Origin: Cardinalis cardinalis
Lineage: Eukaryota > Chordata > Aves > Passeriformes > Cardinalidae
DNA: 64,000 bases
Reading direction: 5' to 3'
NCBI GenBank assembly: GCA_014549065.1
Contig: JACDOX010000024.1
Coordinates: forward strand, 5,057,298-5,121,297
Shown here: positions 1 through 13,800 of the stretch, in pieces
How the letters are laid out: each line of letters starts with the position of its first letter
Numbering within the stretch: the stretch's first letter is position 1
Made by a program: the position numbers and the translations under genes
Notes under the pieces: model-generated
The model's input: the letters and a program-made list of their open reading frames with translations, nothing else
The model's database searches: none
Told to the model about the DNA's origin: nothing

Positions 1-1289
1 TACCTTTCAGTTGAAGGATTCAGATTATTAGTTTCACAAAGGCTGAAGTTCAGTATCTAAGTGACTCAGAATTTCCTCTTTCCATGCCCACAGGCANAAA
101 AATCAGTATCTCTCACTATGTTACGTTAGTAGCAAAAATCATCCTGACTTGTTTGGGTCAAGTTTTCCAGGGAGAGGAAAGGATTCAGCTCATCCAGCAA
201 GACCCATTTTGTCCTCAGTGAGGAGAAAAACACACATCTAGAACTCAACAAGCCCCACTCTCATGCCAATGACAAAAGTAATTTTGAGGTTCTCAAATGC
301 CTTTTTGTCTCTTGATACGCTTTTGTCAATACGTATTTACTAAACTCCCATATCTTAAATGTCAATTATTCNCAGCTGATATATTTTTTGCAGTGTACTC
401 ATTCACTGCTCAGCACAACTAGCATTCACAGACATTACAACATTTGAAATAAAATTCAAGCAGAAAGGAACCAAAGATAACATAAAACAAAGGATTTCAA
501 ACCCTTTCCAAGGTATTGAGAATGATACTTCTGTATTATTTTAGAATAACTACCAAAAAACCAGACAGTTCTAATTTGACAATTTTAATGGATGGAGGAC
601 CTACACACGTGTCTCTCACTGCAAGGCTTTATATTAGCTTTGACTTAATTCTCAACCTTCCCCTTGGCTCTCCAATTTTCCAAAAACACCATAAGGTGAC
701 ATATACATCACAACATACTATTATGCTCAAATATCACTTTTGTAATGACCGATAAGTTATGTTAACCCTTCTGCCACATGATTACATGAAGAAGGGCACA
801 TATTTGGGACATATTTTAGGAGGCACAAACAACTGAATTCCAAGAGGCACATGACCATGTATCAGCAAACCTGAATGCTCTGATATAAAGGCCCTGCATA
901 TGGTGTTTTTTGGCAGGGGTGTTTTGAGTATTAGCTAATAGTAACATCTTTTCCACATTTTCAAACTCAGAAAGTTTTCTAAAAGATTTAAAAATAAATC
1001 TTCATTAAACAATTTGGTTTTTACAGCCAAATCTTGTAGGTTTTTTTGATGCAAGCTTTCTGTATAGCACCCAAATACTAACACCATTCTCAATCAAGAC
1101 ATGTTCACTACTTTGAACACACCATTTCTACCCACCTGCAAGAAAGACGTTGCTATCAAATAGTTTTGCACTATTTTCAATTTTGCCGTCTCTGCTAAAC
1201 AAGGGCTAGATTTCTATAATTACCAGACACTGAAGATTTCTAGTTAAAGTAGAAACTTTAACTTTTGAAGTAGTACTTTTATCTATGCA

Positions 1290-1339
1290 TTAGCATTACA
1301 GATTTTTTTTTACAATGTCCTTAGCATTACAGATTTTTT
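1290..1339. repeat. Short tandem duplication, about 31-bp period
   Basis: The 19-base string TTAGCATTACAGATTTTTT occurs at 1290 and again at about 1321, so a roughly 31-bp unit is present almost twice. It lies in PAWR intronic sequence and is probably a simple slippage duplication. Confidence 0.7.
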
Positions 1340-2041
1340 AGCTTATTTGTAAGACTTCTAGGCTGATACATGACTTATCACCTTCAGTGTGTATCCCCAT
1401 ACACATCACTGGAGCAGCCCACAGTACCACAACTCACAAGGTCAGAACAACCTGAATAGGATTTTAGTCCTACCAAGAACAGGAGGAAAATCGAGGCAGA
1501 AAGTCAGAGTCAGATATGACACTTGTGTCTGGGAGAGGATTTAATGTTGAGATGAGATGAGGCTATCCACACTATCTTTTTCTAAGGTTAAACAACAAAT
1601 CCCTTGATTGCAACAGTTTTTCAGTGTCTGCCAGACCTACCATCTTCTATACTTTCTATACTGCCAATATAAAATAATTCAGAAGATGATTTCAGTCAAA
1701 TAGCTCTGCTTCAGGGAAAATACTCAAATCTGCTGTATTTTTTAGATCTATTCTTAACAAACCTGGTGTGTCTGTGCTTTGGATGAAGAACTTCCAATTC
1801 AGACAGAGTTTTCAAAAAATGTACATATTGCCTAAGAAAATGAAAATTGCAACCTCTGACAATATTAAAAGGGAACTGAAAAATCAGATTAAGGACTGGA
1901 AAGAAAACCTTATTCAGCAACATATTTCCTCATCAAATATGAAGTCAATACCATTTTATTTACCGATTTCACAATAATTATGTATTTACCAATTTCATTA
2001 AATGATAATAAGAATGGACAAATGGGGGTAAATAGCTGTAC

Positions 2042-2059
2042 TATAATAATAATAATAAA
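2042..2059. repeat. (TAA)n microsatellite
   Basis: A short run of TAA/ATA triplets, followed by AT-rich sequence with an inverted TTATTATT element. Intronic simple repeat. Confidence 0.8.
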
Positions 2060-3985
2060 TGTATTTATTATTCTTAGTACATGGAAGTAAAATATATATT
2101 GGTCAATGGCAACTTAAAATTAGTTCTTACATCTACAACATAAGCTCTACTTTTAAAAAGTATTAGTCTTGGACAGAGTAGAATCAAAAGGAAATTAAGT
2201 CATCAAAGCTGAAATAACACTGCTGTCAATTTCTGTTCACAATGGGCAAGTTCTAAGTCTTCTAATAAAAAGTGAATTGACAGAGCCAGCAGTAAACTGA
2301 TTAAGTCTTAGTAGCTACAACTTTCTAAGGTTCCATCTGTTCTGTACACGNGCCACCCTGGGCCTTTGCCAGACTTGAGACCTGGGACTCACTTCTGCAT
2401 TGTTGGTGACACGACACACCTGCTGTGCTCTGTCAACAAAGTAGCAGTGCCTGNTGGGAGAGAGGTGACAAACTTGGAAATGTAGGATACAAATAATACA
2501 GACAGTTTGGTAAATAAAAACTTAGGTTGCTTGTGAAGAAGAATAGAAACTATGGATGGAAAAAAGAGGGCATGGGAATATAGCCAAAGCATTATATAAT
2601 ACCACCAGGAGAAACTAAAAATTAAAACTTTTGGAATATCTGCTGAAGAAGTGAAAACAGAGCGAACACTGTAAGAAACTGTCTTACAAACAACTTGGAG
2701 AAAAGCATAAAAACTTTTCAGCATGATGCCTCCTAATAAATCTGTAAAGACAACAGATCTGGTTATATGAGGCATACTCAGAGGAGACAGTTGCTTTGAA
2801 GAAATACTTTTGTTGATGTTCACCATGGAAAAGAATGCTAAGAGTGTCATATCAGAGCACTCCCTTTGGAGAACGGTCTATTTACAGCAGAAGCACTGTT
2901 AAAATGTGGAAAAAAATTAATAAAAGAAATTTTTAAATGTTACCAACCAGAACGAGGCAGCTATTTACTCCTTGAGCTTTGAAGAAACTATTGATGTTAC
3001 TGAAAAATATAATACCGGAAACTACTCGAGATTAAATGGAACTTCTCATTTAAAACTGCCCTAGTACCACAGGGTAACAAAAACATCATGCCCAAGAAGA
3101 TTCTTAAACAAACACAGAATTATAGAGGAGCAAACTTGATATTTATACAGGATAAAGTGTTGCTAGTAAGTCTGGAACAATTAAGGAATAAGTAAATAAA
3201 TATGGTACCATATGGAAGAGTCACCAGGGCATTTGTAGAATAGTTGCACTTCTCAAATCTAATACAGCTTTTTTAAGTTATAAAAACATGTCCAGGACAG
3301 AAATTTGATTGACAGCATACTGCATTTCAAAGGCACTCCCCAAAGCCTACTCAAGAATGTAATCTCCTCTTAGAATAAAAGAAAATGTTCTGTGAATAAA
3401 CCACTGGTGAAAAGGCAGGAAATAATGGTGGACCCGATGGTCAGCTTTCACAGTGGATGGAACAACCAGAATAGNGTCACAGGAACCTGTGCAGGAACCT
3501 GGGCTTTTCAATGTGTTTGGGGAGGAGATGTNCACAGATGCCACTCAGAACAGAAAAGATACAGATCAACTGTTAAAACATGCATGACTCCTTTATTGGG
3601 AGTGACTGGGAGGTGGAACAGGAGATTAAATTTAATGTACATAAGTATAGTGTACATAAGTGAAACAAAAGGTGAACATGTTTCTATATTTACACAGGCA
3701 TTGACCTCTGAGTTTGTAATTCTCACTCAAAGATAACTTGAAAAATGTTAAATTAGATTAGGCATTCACAACATAAACAGTAAATTCAGGGCTCAGGAGA
3801 CAAACAGGCATCTGGAATTATTAGGAAAGNAACAGAGAATAAAACAAACCCCACCACTAAACCACTCTATGACTGCATGTTATACTGAATGTTTCACTGG
3901 TTCTGTTTTTGGGTAACAAACAAAACAGAGTCAAACTGGAAAGTAGAGAATGTTATTGAGTAACTCCTATATTAGGAACAACCAA

Positions 3986-4265
3986 GTAAAATAGAATTAT
4001 TCAGCCNAGGGAACAGGCAGCTGAGAGGAGCCATCCTCTCTTTGCAAGCACTCAGTCATATAAAAAGGAAGCAGTTCTTCTCCATGTCTTCTACTGGGAC
4101 ACCTTGCTGAAATCACATGGAAACATGGAAAATGACAGATTCAACTTTAACAAAAGGAGACTGATCTTGACATGCCAGGTAATTAAGCTGTAGACTTCTC
4201 TGCCCCAGGCTCTTAACATAAAAGGCATCCATGAGCAGATGAAAGACTAGGCCAAATTTTAGAAG
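3986..4265 (+). mobile_element. CR1 LINE 3'-region fragment
   Basis: The plus strand resembles the transcript-sense 3' region of chicken-repeat-1 LINEs: a 'gggaacaggcagctgagagga' type start followed by diverged phrases typical of CR1 tails. It is strongly diverged and has no open frame. It lies antisense to PAWR in an intron. Family level is by eye; the subfamily is not determined and the ends are approximate. Confidence 0.5.
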
Positions 4266-5091
4266 GAAAGTGCATCCAGATTCACCAATCCAGCCATGCC
4301 AACCCTACATATGGATGGTTATAAAACTACCCATGACCACCACATGCTTGGTTTGTTTGCATTTTTTTCTCCCTGTGCATGTGCTGTTGCCTCTGTTGGA
4401 GTCAACAGGCAGAGCTGGATGGCCTCAGTTTGTACAGCAGGGTTTGTACATGCTGTTAGGTAACAGAAGGAGAAACAAGACTGGCTAAAGAGACTTAGGN
4501 CACTCAGGAAAGAGACAGAACATTTGCCACAGGTGGTGTAGTATGAAGGAGGGGTGTACCAGGCATAACTGGAGGGAGGGGACTANAGGAATCAGTGTGG
4601 TCAGGGATTGGAAAGCAACAAAAAGGGAGAAGACGTTTCAAAGAGACAAGGGCTGTTTACCCTAGGAGTCTGAGTGTTGGTTTCAATCCTAGAATCAGTA
4701 ATTAGAAGTCAATAAACAAAATAAATTAGGAAAATGTGTCCTGATTTAGGAGGCTACCTCCAATTAATTGAGTATTCTATGCCTGGCAGTATTTTCCACT
4801 TGAATCTCCCAGTTTCTCTTCNCCCCACTAAACAGTAAGTTCTATGATGAACATCAAAACTATTACCTTCAAGACCTCTACAAAAACAGAAGATTCTGTT
4901 GTCACAATCTTCATTTCAGTAGTATTAAGTGTGTGGAATGGAACCTCATACTCTGTTTCCAGCAATGTGTGAGCTCCTGAACTTTAGGGGTTTTTTCATG
5001 TAGGGTATAATCTACTGTTTAGAAATACAAAGAAGAAAGCAGTAGGAGTTTNAAATCAGAGTAAAATGCCAAAACAATGTTAAGATCTCAC
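4266..5091 (-). other. PAWR: PAWR intron (partial), next to the exon
   Basis: Intronic sequence up to the splice donor of the neighbouring exon. The donor reads CTGCAG|GTGAGA on the minus strand, with the GT at 5091-5090. Nothing else was recognised here. Confidence 0.75.
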
Positions 5092-5220
5092 CTGCAGTAA
5101 GTATGAGCAAGAGGTATCTGCACTGGAACTCTCATTTTGTACCGTGTTCTGCTGAGTAATAGCATCCTCTTTCTTTCGTTCCTTCTGCCCTGCTTCATCA
5201 TCTTCATACTCATCAAGGCT
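5092..5220 (-). CDS. PAWR: PAWR (Par-4) internal coding exon, 43 codons
   Basis: This exon encodes the part of Par-4 just after the first coding exon. Par-4 is a pro-apoptotic leucine-zipper protein that acts in the cytoplasm and nucleus. On the minus strand the acceptor is ...CATTTTAG| and the exon opens in phase 0 with S-L-D-E-Y-E-D-D-E-A-G-Q-K-E-R-K-K, continuing through EDAITQQNTVQNE to S-Y-L-L-Q, then CTGCAG|GTGAGA. This matches the human segment starting CLDEYEDDEAGQKERK and ending SSYLLQ; the first residue is Ser here instead of Cys, and the stretch before SYLLQ (SSSADTSC) differs and is one residue shorter. It belongs to the C-terminal part of the SAC (selective for apoptosis of cancer cells) region. 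The exon is 129 bp and joins the first coding exon without a phase change. The downstream coiled-coil exons are not in the window. Confidence 0.96.
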
Positions 5221-7731
5221 CTAAAATGAAAAATATTTGGTTATTTGTTATAGTCTTTGTATGTTGCTTCACACCCATATATCACAAAACTCATGCATCA
5301 GTGAATATCTTCAAATATTAATTTCATATTTCAAGAAAGTCTAATTAAATGCTTTTCTNTCCAACTAACAGCTTTTTCTTCCTGACAAAAGTAAGAAATC
5401 ATCAAAACATGATCCATTTTGACAAAGGTTTAGACAACGCCGTGCAAGTTCAGTGCTAATCCTGTGAGCAGGAGCTTGGGCTATACCTGAAGTTCCTTCC
5501 ATTAGAATGATTCTACANCCCTGTTTGCCACATGCAACTGTATTACCTTTACACAAGAGATTTTCAGGAAANNAAGGAAAGAAAAAAAAGTTAATTGTAC
5601 TCTTCACTCAATAACTGATCTTTTTTGACATAGTNGCATCTGCTGAGGTTGAAGTGTCAGTCTCAATCACCCATTTTAATCTTGGCCCTCTTGGTTTTCA
5701 TTTTTTCTTTGAAAATTTACCATTGAAAATCAGTAATTTTTTAATGACTTGGACAGTCATTAAATATTCACAGTTTTACACTTATACGTAACATTTTGAC
5801 TCTTCAGCACAAATGTTTCATACTAGATTCNCTGAAATACTTGCTTTGAGAGGATAAAGTTTCTAAACCACTAACTGCTGTCAGGCCAGAGACAGTAAAA
5901 GTAAGTAGGCAAGTAAATAAAACTAGGACAGTATTACAGCCTCTGTCCTACCTTAAAGCCACATTAAGNCCAGCGTAGAAATGTGAGGATTCAACCAGCT
6001 TTGGGCTAAGTCAGCTATGTTAGAAGACCAATTTAAAGCAGACAAAGCTAAAAAAAAAATAAAAATCCGACCATGACATCACAAGATGTTTGCCAGCACT
6101 CTATATAAGAACAAGAGATGCGTGAAACCTTGTTACAGAAACACAGGGAAATAACCAGGTTAAGAGATCAAAAAGCTTCTAGATTGATGNGCAGTACCTT
6201 GAGAAACAGAGAACAGGACTAGCAGAAAACAAAGACGAATGTCAAATTATTTCAGTTGATATTCTAATGCAGTAAAAACTAANTATTCTGAGGCTCAGGT
6301 ACTGACAATCTCTGTCATCACCTTACACAAAGGACATAAAACTAGTCAAAAAATATATAATGAGAGTGCTGGAATACAGTATCTTTAAAATAAAACCAGT
6401 GTTATTTGCTAGCTGAAAATAGCACTAGTATATCAAAAACTAACTCCAGCTCCTCCAAAGCAAACACTATGGTGATACACATGCTAGAAAACTGGCAAAC
6501 CAGAAACGGATATGTTTCCACAAGTGAACTTGAATAAAAGCCATTTAAACTCTCCACAGTAGTGCTCATGACAGCAACNCTAATGCAATTTCACTGGACT
6601 ACTTCTAACCAACCTTTCAATGTAACTCATGCAAACCAGCTCCTATCACTAAGAAAGGCACACTTAGAAGGTTATTATGGCTAAATCATTACACATTCAA
6701 AAACACTTTCAAAGAGTCTTTTCTAATAAAATAATTACAAATATTTAATGNAATTCTTTAGAGTCCATTTGTAACAAAGCAATTAAAAAAACACTGCCAT
6801 GGTACATTTTACAACATCCTCTACATTTTGTAAACTGTAAAACATAAAAATTTTGATGACATAAGCTCATGTCCTAATTTATCCCATTATCACATTAAGC
6901 CATTATGAAGTGACACAGTAAGAAATAATAAGACCCTACTGCAACAAGAAATGGAGTCATCTTTGCCTCTTACAAAGCCAGCCTTGTTCAGAAANAACTA
7001 GGAGGTACACAGAAGATATCATGTAAATTTTAACTAGTGTCATGCAGATGAAGAATGATACTGTGTTTGAAAAACAGAAACATTTGCAGATTGGTCTTCC
7101 CTCTCCAAGTTGTCATGACAGGGAATGGAAACAACTTTGCATTTTCAAGGGAAAAAATTATTNAAGGAGAAAAATGAAGCTCAAATACCAATATTGTAGG
7201 AAAAAAGTCTTAGTAGTGACTAAGTAGAAAAGTGCACCTTTCTCCAGAAATTCTCTCCTTCAGATCCATGCTTCTCAGAAGATTTCCAAAGACAATGGGT
7301 GCTCAATATTTTGCTCTGAATACAATTACATCTGTAAGGAAGAATGTTCTTCTCTCTTTTAATATAAGATTACCTGTTACTAACAATTCTTTTAGCATTT
7401 TTGAACAGGAACAAAATCTGGTGTGAAAGTTTTAGCCACATAATTTTAAGCTAAACATTTTCAGTTGGGATTTGCCAGCAATGTCCATTCCCACCCCTTC
7501 CTTTCTTCTCAGGAAGGTCCAAGATCGCCAAAGTCTGCAAATCAGTACCATTGAAAGGTTTTCAACCACCCCAAATAATCCACACTTCCAAGGTTAAAGG
7601 CCTTCTTCCCAAGCATGGAACAGTTGGTTAAACCGTTTATGTAAATCTAATTCTGTTTTAAAGGCTGTGGGGGGCTTGTTCCCNACTCCAGTTCCCTTCA
7701 CTGCAGCAGGCGTCCCACCAGCTGTGGCCAG
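5221..7731 (-). other. PAWR: PAWR large intron, 3' part
   Basis: The acceptor side of the roughly 36-kb intron. The sequence is AT-rich with scattered single Ns. Short open frames on both strands have no recognisable similarity and no codon signature. Nothing functional was recognised. Confidence 0.7.
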
Positions 7732-7899
7732 CACAAGTTTGAGTGGTTAGAACCTCAGAAGCACCAGGTCTTTTGTGACTTGTAAGAGGCGAGGTGGAGG
7801 AGTCATGAGCACAGGCACAAGTTTGAGTGGTTAGAACCTCAGAAGCACCAGGTCTTTTATGACTTGTAAGAGGTGAGGTGGAGGAGTCACGAGCACAGG
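7732..7899. repeat. 84-bp tandem duplication (two copies)
   Basis: Two consecutive copies of an 84-bp unit (7732-7815 and 7816-7899) differ at only a few positions. The unit starts CACAAGTTTGAGTGG and ends GAGCACAGG. Because 84 is divisible by three, the minus-strand frame shows a 28-residue repeat, but there is no sign that it is translated. The flanks (7650-8060) are more GC-rich than the surrounding intron. Confidence 0.9.
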
Positions 7900-10800
7900 T
7901 TGGCAGTCGCCATCCATGGCTGGCACAGCACATTTGGCCAGGGCTGCCAATGCCTTCCTGGCCCAAAGCAGATTCNTAGTCACTGCGAGAGGCTGCAGTT
8001 TCCCAAACACAAAGGTTGTGTTCCCCTTCCAAACATGCAGACACACCAATTCACACAATGTTTACAAAATGCAGGCTGAGCACAAACCANCATGCTAACA
8101 ACTACATCATTTAAACCTTTTACTGTCTTTTAGGAACTTATTAAGTTTTACTTCAATAACCATTAGCCTTAAAAAGGAAATCTACTAGTTTTGACTCATG
8201 ATGAAATAAGCTCTTATTAAGAATATCCCTCTTATGCACTTTATCTTCACTTATTAATTGCTAGTATTATTGTCATTTATCTTCTTAGGTAATTTTCAGA
8301 GGAATAAAAATCATTTAAACCACATTTTGCTTTGTGGGTGAGGGTTGATACACTATTATTGAAAAAATTTTTAAAGTGTTGTTAGACACTTTAAAAACTG
8401 GGTTTTTTAAAATTGCCATGCAGCTGAAACTGCCTCAGCCAAGACATTTCAATTAGCTGGATTACTGTGTTGTTCACGTTGCAGGCTCTCTCAAATACTG
8501 CACTGTGCTGTAAAAACTAGTTTCACATCATTGAAAAAGACATAAGTACAGCAATTACTTTCTCTGTCAGCACAGTAGAGAAATGGACTTGTAACCACTG
8601 AGGTGTAATTCTGACCAATTATATAATTCTCGCTGTCCATTCCCTTTCCTCTGCTTTTTTATTTTGCCACTAGGCATATACCATTTCAGATTCTTATTTT
8701 CCATTAAAATCATCTGAGTTTTGTATAGCAGATATTCAATGTGACATTCCCACATCTGATCTTAATATAAGGAATCCACAGAAATTTTTTAGGTTTTCTA
8801 GGATTTCAGTAGATGTTTGAAGCTGTAGCATAAACATTTTTTGTAAACCTCTAGTATGGAAAATACAAGCAGACTAAGATGCCTTCAAAAGAATCAGACT
8901 GAGGAAAGAAACTGCCACAAAGATATCTCCACATTCCAGCACACCACCACCTCCAGTTTAAGGAGACACTGTACAAAGAACATTTCTAACGATTCACTGG
9001 TTTGCCTCCTATAAATATTTGTGCATTGCTAAGAACAAGCAAAAGCTGGGGAAGGGCTGTCTTTTCCCTGGAAAGAAGCAATATTCCTATCCTGTGCAGA
9101 TCAGTTTATGAGTATNCACAAGCTGCTCTCACCACATGAAACCACACTGAGTCAAAATGTCCCTGTTCCCAACCCCCTTCCTGCACCAACCTGCTTCTGC
9201 CTTACAGCACATAACTGAGGGCTTCCCAGCTCATTTCATGAAAGGTCAGTCAGGTTCCTTTCAGCAGTTTTAATTAGCTCAATTGATTTTGCCTGGACCA
9301 GATACAAGCCCATTCAAACGACTTATTTTGCAGAACTCCAGGAATGGTTGTGCTACATCAGCTTTTTGAAAANGATGAGCACTTGAGATAATTCCATATT
9401 TAACCAGTACAGCAAGATGTGCAGGCAGATATGTACTCTCAGTTAAACCTCACGTTCAGCTTCATATTGGGCAATAAACAGAAACTCTACATCACAAGCA
9501 CCATTGCTTATCTCGATGGGCTCTCCTAGCTTAACCATGGTAGGAATGTCAGAGAGGAAACAAATTGAGGCATCTTCCCATTTCNCTGAAACAACTACAG
9601 ACAATCTAAAAAGGCAATTTTAAAAAATCATTTTTACCATAAGGATATTTCCCATGCTGAGAAAAAGTTCAAAGTGCACTATCACAACTTCACCTCAAGA
9701 CATTGTAAAACTGCAAAGCCTTCTATTAAATGTAAGTATTTTCTAAAAGCTTCAACAGTGGAAATACAAAAAAAGATGTAAGAATTGCTTTTAACTCTGA
9801 AAAAAGCTTACCCAGGCAATTAACTACTGCAACATACATTTTGGAATTCAACACTCTTTTTCCCTTGGCTGACCAAGGAAAAACCTGGAAACCTAACTGC
9901 AAATAAAAGACAACTACCTTACACATCTTACATGTGATTTCTCTATATTAACTCTTCTTACTGCAACACTGAGGACCAAATGCTTCCTTGCTTTACCATG
10001 CACAACTTTGATATCAGCTAAATACCATCTCCCTATCTCTTTGCATAGTATCAAATGCTTCTGTCAGCACCTCCCATCAAAACCAAGCAAAAATCCCAAA
10101 CTTCTATGATTTATGATTATGTATCTTTTCCCCTCTGAAACACTAATTTTAACCATATTTATAACACACTTTTATTATACTGTCCAGACAGCACCCAAAA
10201 TATTTAAGTAAGACACATTTAGAGTAATAAAATCTTTTTATTGGAATGTCAGTATAATTGGAAAAATTGCATCTTTTTCATTCTGCAAGCCTTTCATCAC
10301 ATTTCACTTGCTGAAGTGCTTTTCTTTACAAGTCGAAAACCATTCCTATAGAGGTGAAAAGAAATAATGTTATTCCTAGGAACTGTCCAAAACCTACAAG
10401 CAGTTGCATCAATTACCCAGCTAAAGATTTAATTTTTTTAAGACTTCAATTCTCACATTAAGAGAGCCCAGAGAAGGATACTGATCTGCAACACCTTATC
10501 CACATGATTTTTGTGCACTTCTAAAAGTCTACATCTGTAACTGGAGCAGTCCAATATCAACTATTAGTATAATCACAAGCATGGATTTTTACCATAGAAG
10601 AGTAGCAAAGGCAGGAATCTTTGGTATCTGAGATCAAAAGAGACCCTAGGACAAGAATGGGTCAGTGCCCAGCAGGTGGGCCAGAGCACAGCTGACTGCA
10701 GCCACAGGATTCGCTCATCCTTGACCATGCTGCCAACAAAGCAATCCTAAAAGACGAACACCCCATAGATCAGTCAAATGCATATCCTGCTCTACAAAAT

Positions 10801-13800
10801 TCACAGCATTCCTGATTATAAGTCACATTTACAATTTTTTTAACTCTATCCTTTTCTCACCCATAACAAGAATTTATAAGTACCTACTTTGTACATTCAA
10901 TTATATTCCAGAGCAAGTACAATTTAAAGTCCCAAAATCCTCTTAGAAATGTTTCGGGTAAAAAACCCAGCATATTTGTCTGTATTAAGAGCAAAATAAC
11001 AAAGTATTTTGAATTCTTTTAAAGCTTTATGTAAAACATCAACTGCATCACCACCAGAATGTCAATTATCCCTCATTATAATAACAAAAAGCAGCAATGT
11101 TTGCAGTTTGTTATTCATCAAAAAACACTGTTTGGTCACCAGTGTTTTCAAACATACCACAAGAATGAGTTCAAAAGTCAAATGTTTAACTTAAACTAAT
11201 CGCCAAAAAATCCTTTATCACAAGGCTTGTCAAGAATGATTGGTGGTTATGCTTAATTTAACTACTCAGTACATGATAAGAAAGTCACAGAGTAAAATTC
11301 CAGGGCTACAAGAAAACTTGTCTTGCAAAAGACAAGCTATCGAGCATTATTAAAATCTTTCTAGAAAATAGACAATAAAAATTATGGATTGGCAAACATC
11401 AGAATTAAGCACCAAACTATTTAACTGAACTCATGGTAAGCATTTTAGAGCCCTTAGACTGACCAGCACCTAAGAACAGAAGAATCAAGCAGCAGCAATG
11501 ACTGAGGATCCTTATGCAATGACATCCAACCGTTTACACCTGTTCCACGGGGAAATTATTATGTGAATAGAATTATGACTCATCCAGAAAAAATCCCAAT
11601 TCCACGCTCTTAAAAAGAAAATGTGAATCAACATCAAATAAAGGGTGTAAGAAAAAAGCAGCCAAACCCTCCTAATGCTGTTGGTATGATCTGATTTTCA
11701 GAACATAGCACATCTGTGAGCCAAGAGTGAAAATAAACATCCCGCTCCTCATTCATATTTTGCACACTGCTCTTTACTTCTATTTTGACAGTAACATGTC
11801 TTTTCCCTCCTCTGCTGATGGTGGACATCTAATAAAGAGTTAATAAAAACTATATTGTCTGCACAGAAATCACTAATAGTGTTGAACATATGAATCTAAA
11901 AGTTACAGAAATGGTCCCAAAAATCACACACACAGAGAAGTGGAGTCAGTCACCAAACCAGTCTCATTACCTCCTAATAAACATTCTGAAATGATGCATC
12001 CTATCTGAAACAAAGATGGCAAACCAGTGGTTGAGCAGAAGAAATTCGGTAAAACAAAGTTTGCCTGGTTCAGCCAGGGGGGAAAAAAGAGATCTGTTAA
12101 AAATATTTGCACTGTTCACAAAGAAATATCTATTAGTTTGCATCATGCCACAGATGTTGGGAAACAACAGTCACAGACTGCAAGAGTAGAAAAGAGAACT
12201 CTTCTTGGATGTATAGAAAAAAGTGATCATTTAGAGGTGTGATGTTCGCCTATGCTACTTTTTCTACTAAACTGGCTCCTGCATTAGGTATGATTTTAGG
12301 AGATGTTGGTATTAGAGGGCATGTAAACNATGCCCGAGCAAAAGCCACTCAAGCAACAAATAATGGAGTAAAAATGTCTGTAACCACCATCACTTTGACT
12401 TTCACTGCCATGTATTTCTGACAAAACTTAGCAAACAGATACAANGCTCCAAATGAGAGAAAGACTTATTGTCATGTAGCAAAAGACCATGCAGATCNAG
12501 CACCCTTCTCCTTAAAGCCACAGAAACAGGGAGAGAAAAAAATCTTGGAGAAGATTAGCAAGCTATTTTCAAAACAGAATTATTCTTTTTNATGTGACCG
12601 TGTAACACAGAAGAATGTTCTCGCTCCCAGTACATCTATGGTNCTTCTGAAGAGAAATAAAGATGAGGTCAGTACTGGAAGAATGTTCTAAAAGGAGACC
12701 AAACAGGTTAATCAGTGGAACTGTATTTCTAACTATCCTATCCCCTAAAGCATGCAGTTTGTAGCCATTTATACTGTCTGAATATCAAGTTGCATTTAAT
12801 TATTTTTTTAATGCAGTGACTTCATAGGATTCTGCTCTCCTGCCTAATGGGTTAGTTGTCATTTCTCTCATTCTACTCACTGAATCTCATTCATTGTTTA
12901 CATACAGTGGGTGTGGGATTGGTCAAACTAAACAAAGGCAAAAAGGCTGATGATAACCAGCTGAGCACAGGAAAGCCAGGACAACAGACTCAGAACCCAT
13001 CCCAAAGGGAAAAAGAAAACTTTGGCACAATNCTTTTTTGAGAGTTGCACTATACTTCTCATTGAGGAGTGATATTTTCTCAAACTACAGAAAAACTGAT
13101 AAAAAAAACCAATCAGATTTTCTACTCTTCCGGGTGCTTCTTTTAAGTCCTAATACAAGTAAGTGTACTAACCAGAGACTGACTCTCTATTCAGCTGTGG
13201 GGCAGAAAGGGAAAAGTAGTACTGAAAAAGGAGTTCAAATAGGAGAAGCACTTATCTGGATGAAAAAAAGAAAAAGTTTGAATTTGATTTCCAAGGCAAT
13301 AAACAAGCACTTTTGATGGACTCAGCACTGTTATCAGGAATAGACAGCACTGATCAAAACTGTGCAGGCAGAAAAAGCACATCTGTGGTACTGAAGCCTC
13401 CATAGGACAGATATAACCAAGTAAAATGAAAAAAGTTTAAAGTTGTTGCTCAAGTCAATATTTTAACTATTTCCTGGGAGAACACCTTATCCCTCAGATT
13501 AATCCTAGTGACAATTCTGTGAAGCTGTTTCCCAACCTAGACTTCCAAAATCACTCTTTAGCTTTGTATTTGTAGGGAATTCCTCTCCCTCGGGAACATT
13601 ACTAACACTTTTTTTAGAAATATATCAATGTCCAAGGATCTTGATGAAAATCCAGTNCAGGTTCTCATAGTGCAATCTGACATGCTAACAGCCCAAGAGT
13701 CTTCTGTTACCTCCACTTGTATCCCTGCTTATGGAAACTGCTCAGAAATGCCAGCTCTTTTGTACCCGTATCTTTCTGAAGTCACTAGCACTGGTGGGTG

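Larger units (their letters stand above)
1..3985 (-). other. PAWR: PAWR intron (partial), downstream of the 5092-5220 exon
   Basis: This is AT-rich sequence 3' of the PAWR exon at 5092-5220 and runs off the window. I looked on the minus strand for the next PAWR coding segment (the linker with the EPPRTVSGR-like start and the C-terminal coiled coil) and did not find it, so the remaining exons should lie beyond position 1. The stretch holds a short (TAA)n run near 2042-2059, a local 31-bp repeat at 1290-1339, and one longish minus-strand open frame at 2389-2850 with no recognisable domain. No gene or RNA was recognised. Confidence 0.75.

Noticed and set aside
1..60. Possible PAWR exon edge at the window start (CTGAAAG|GTA on minus)
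   Set aside because: The frame upstream contains a stop and does not resemble any Par-4 segment.
2389..2850. 153-codon minus-strand open frame in a PAWR intron
   Set aside because: No known domain, hydrophobic by AT-rich composition and not flanked by convincing splice sites in a PAWR phase.
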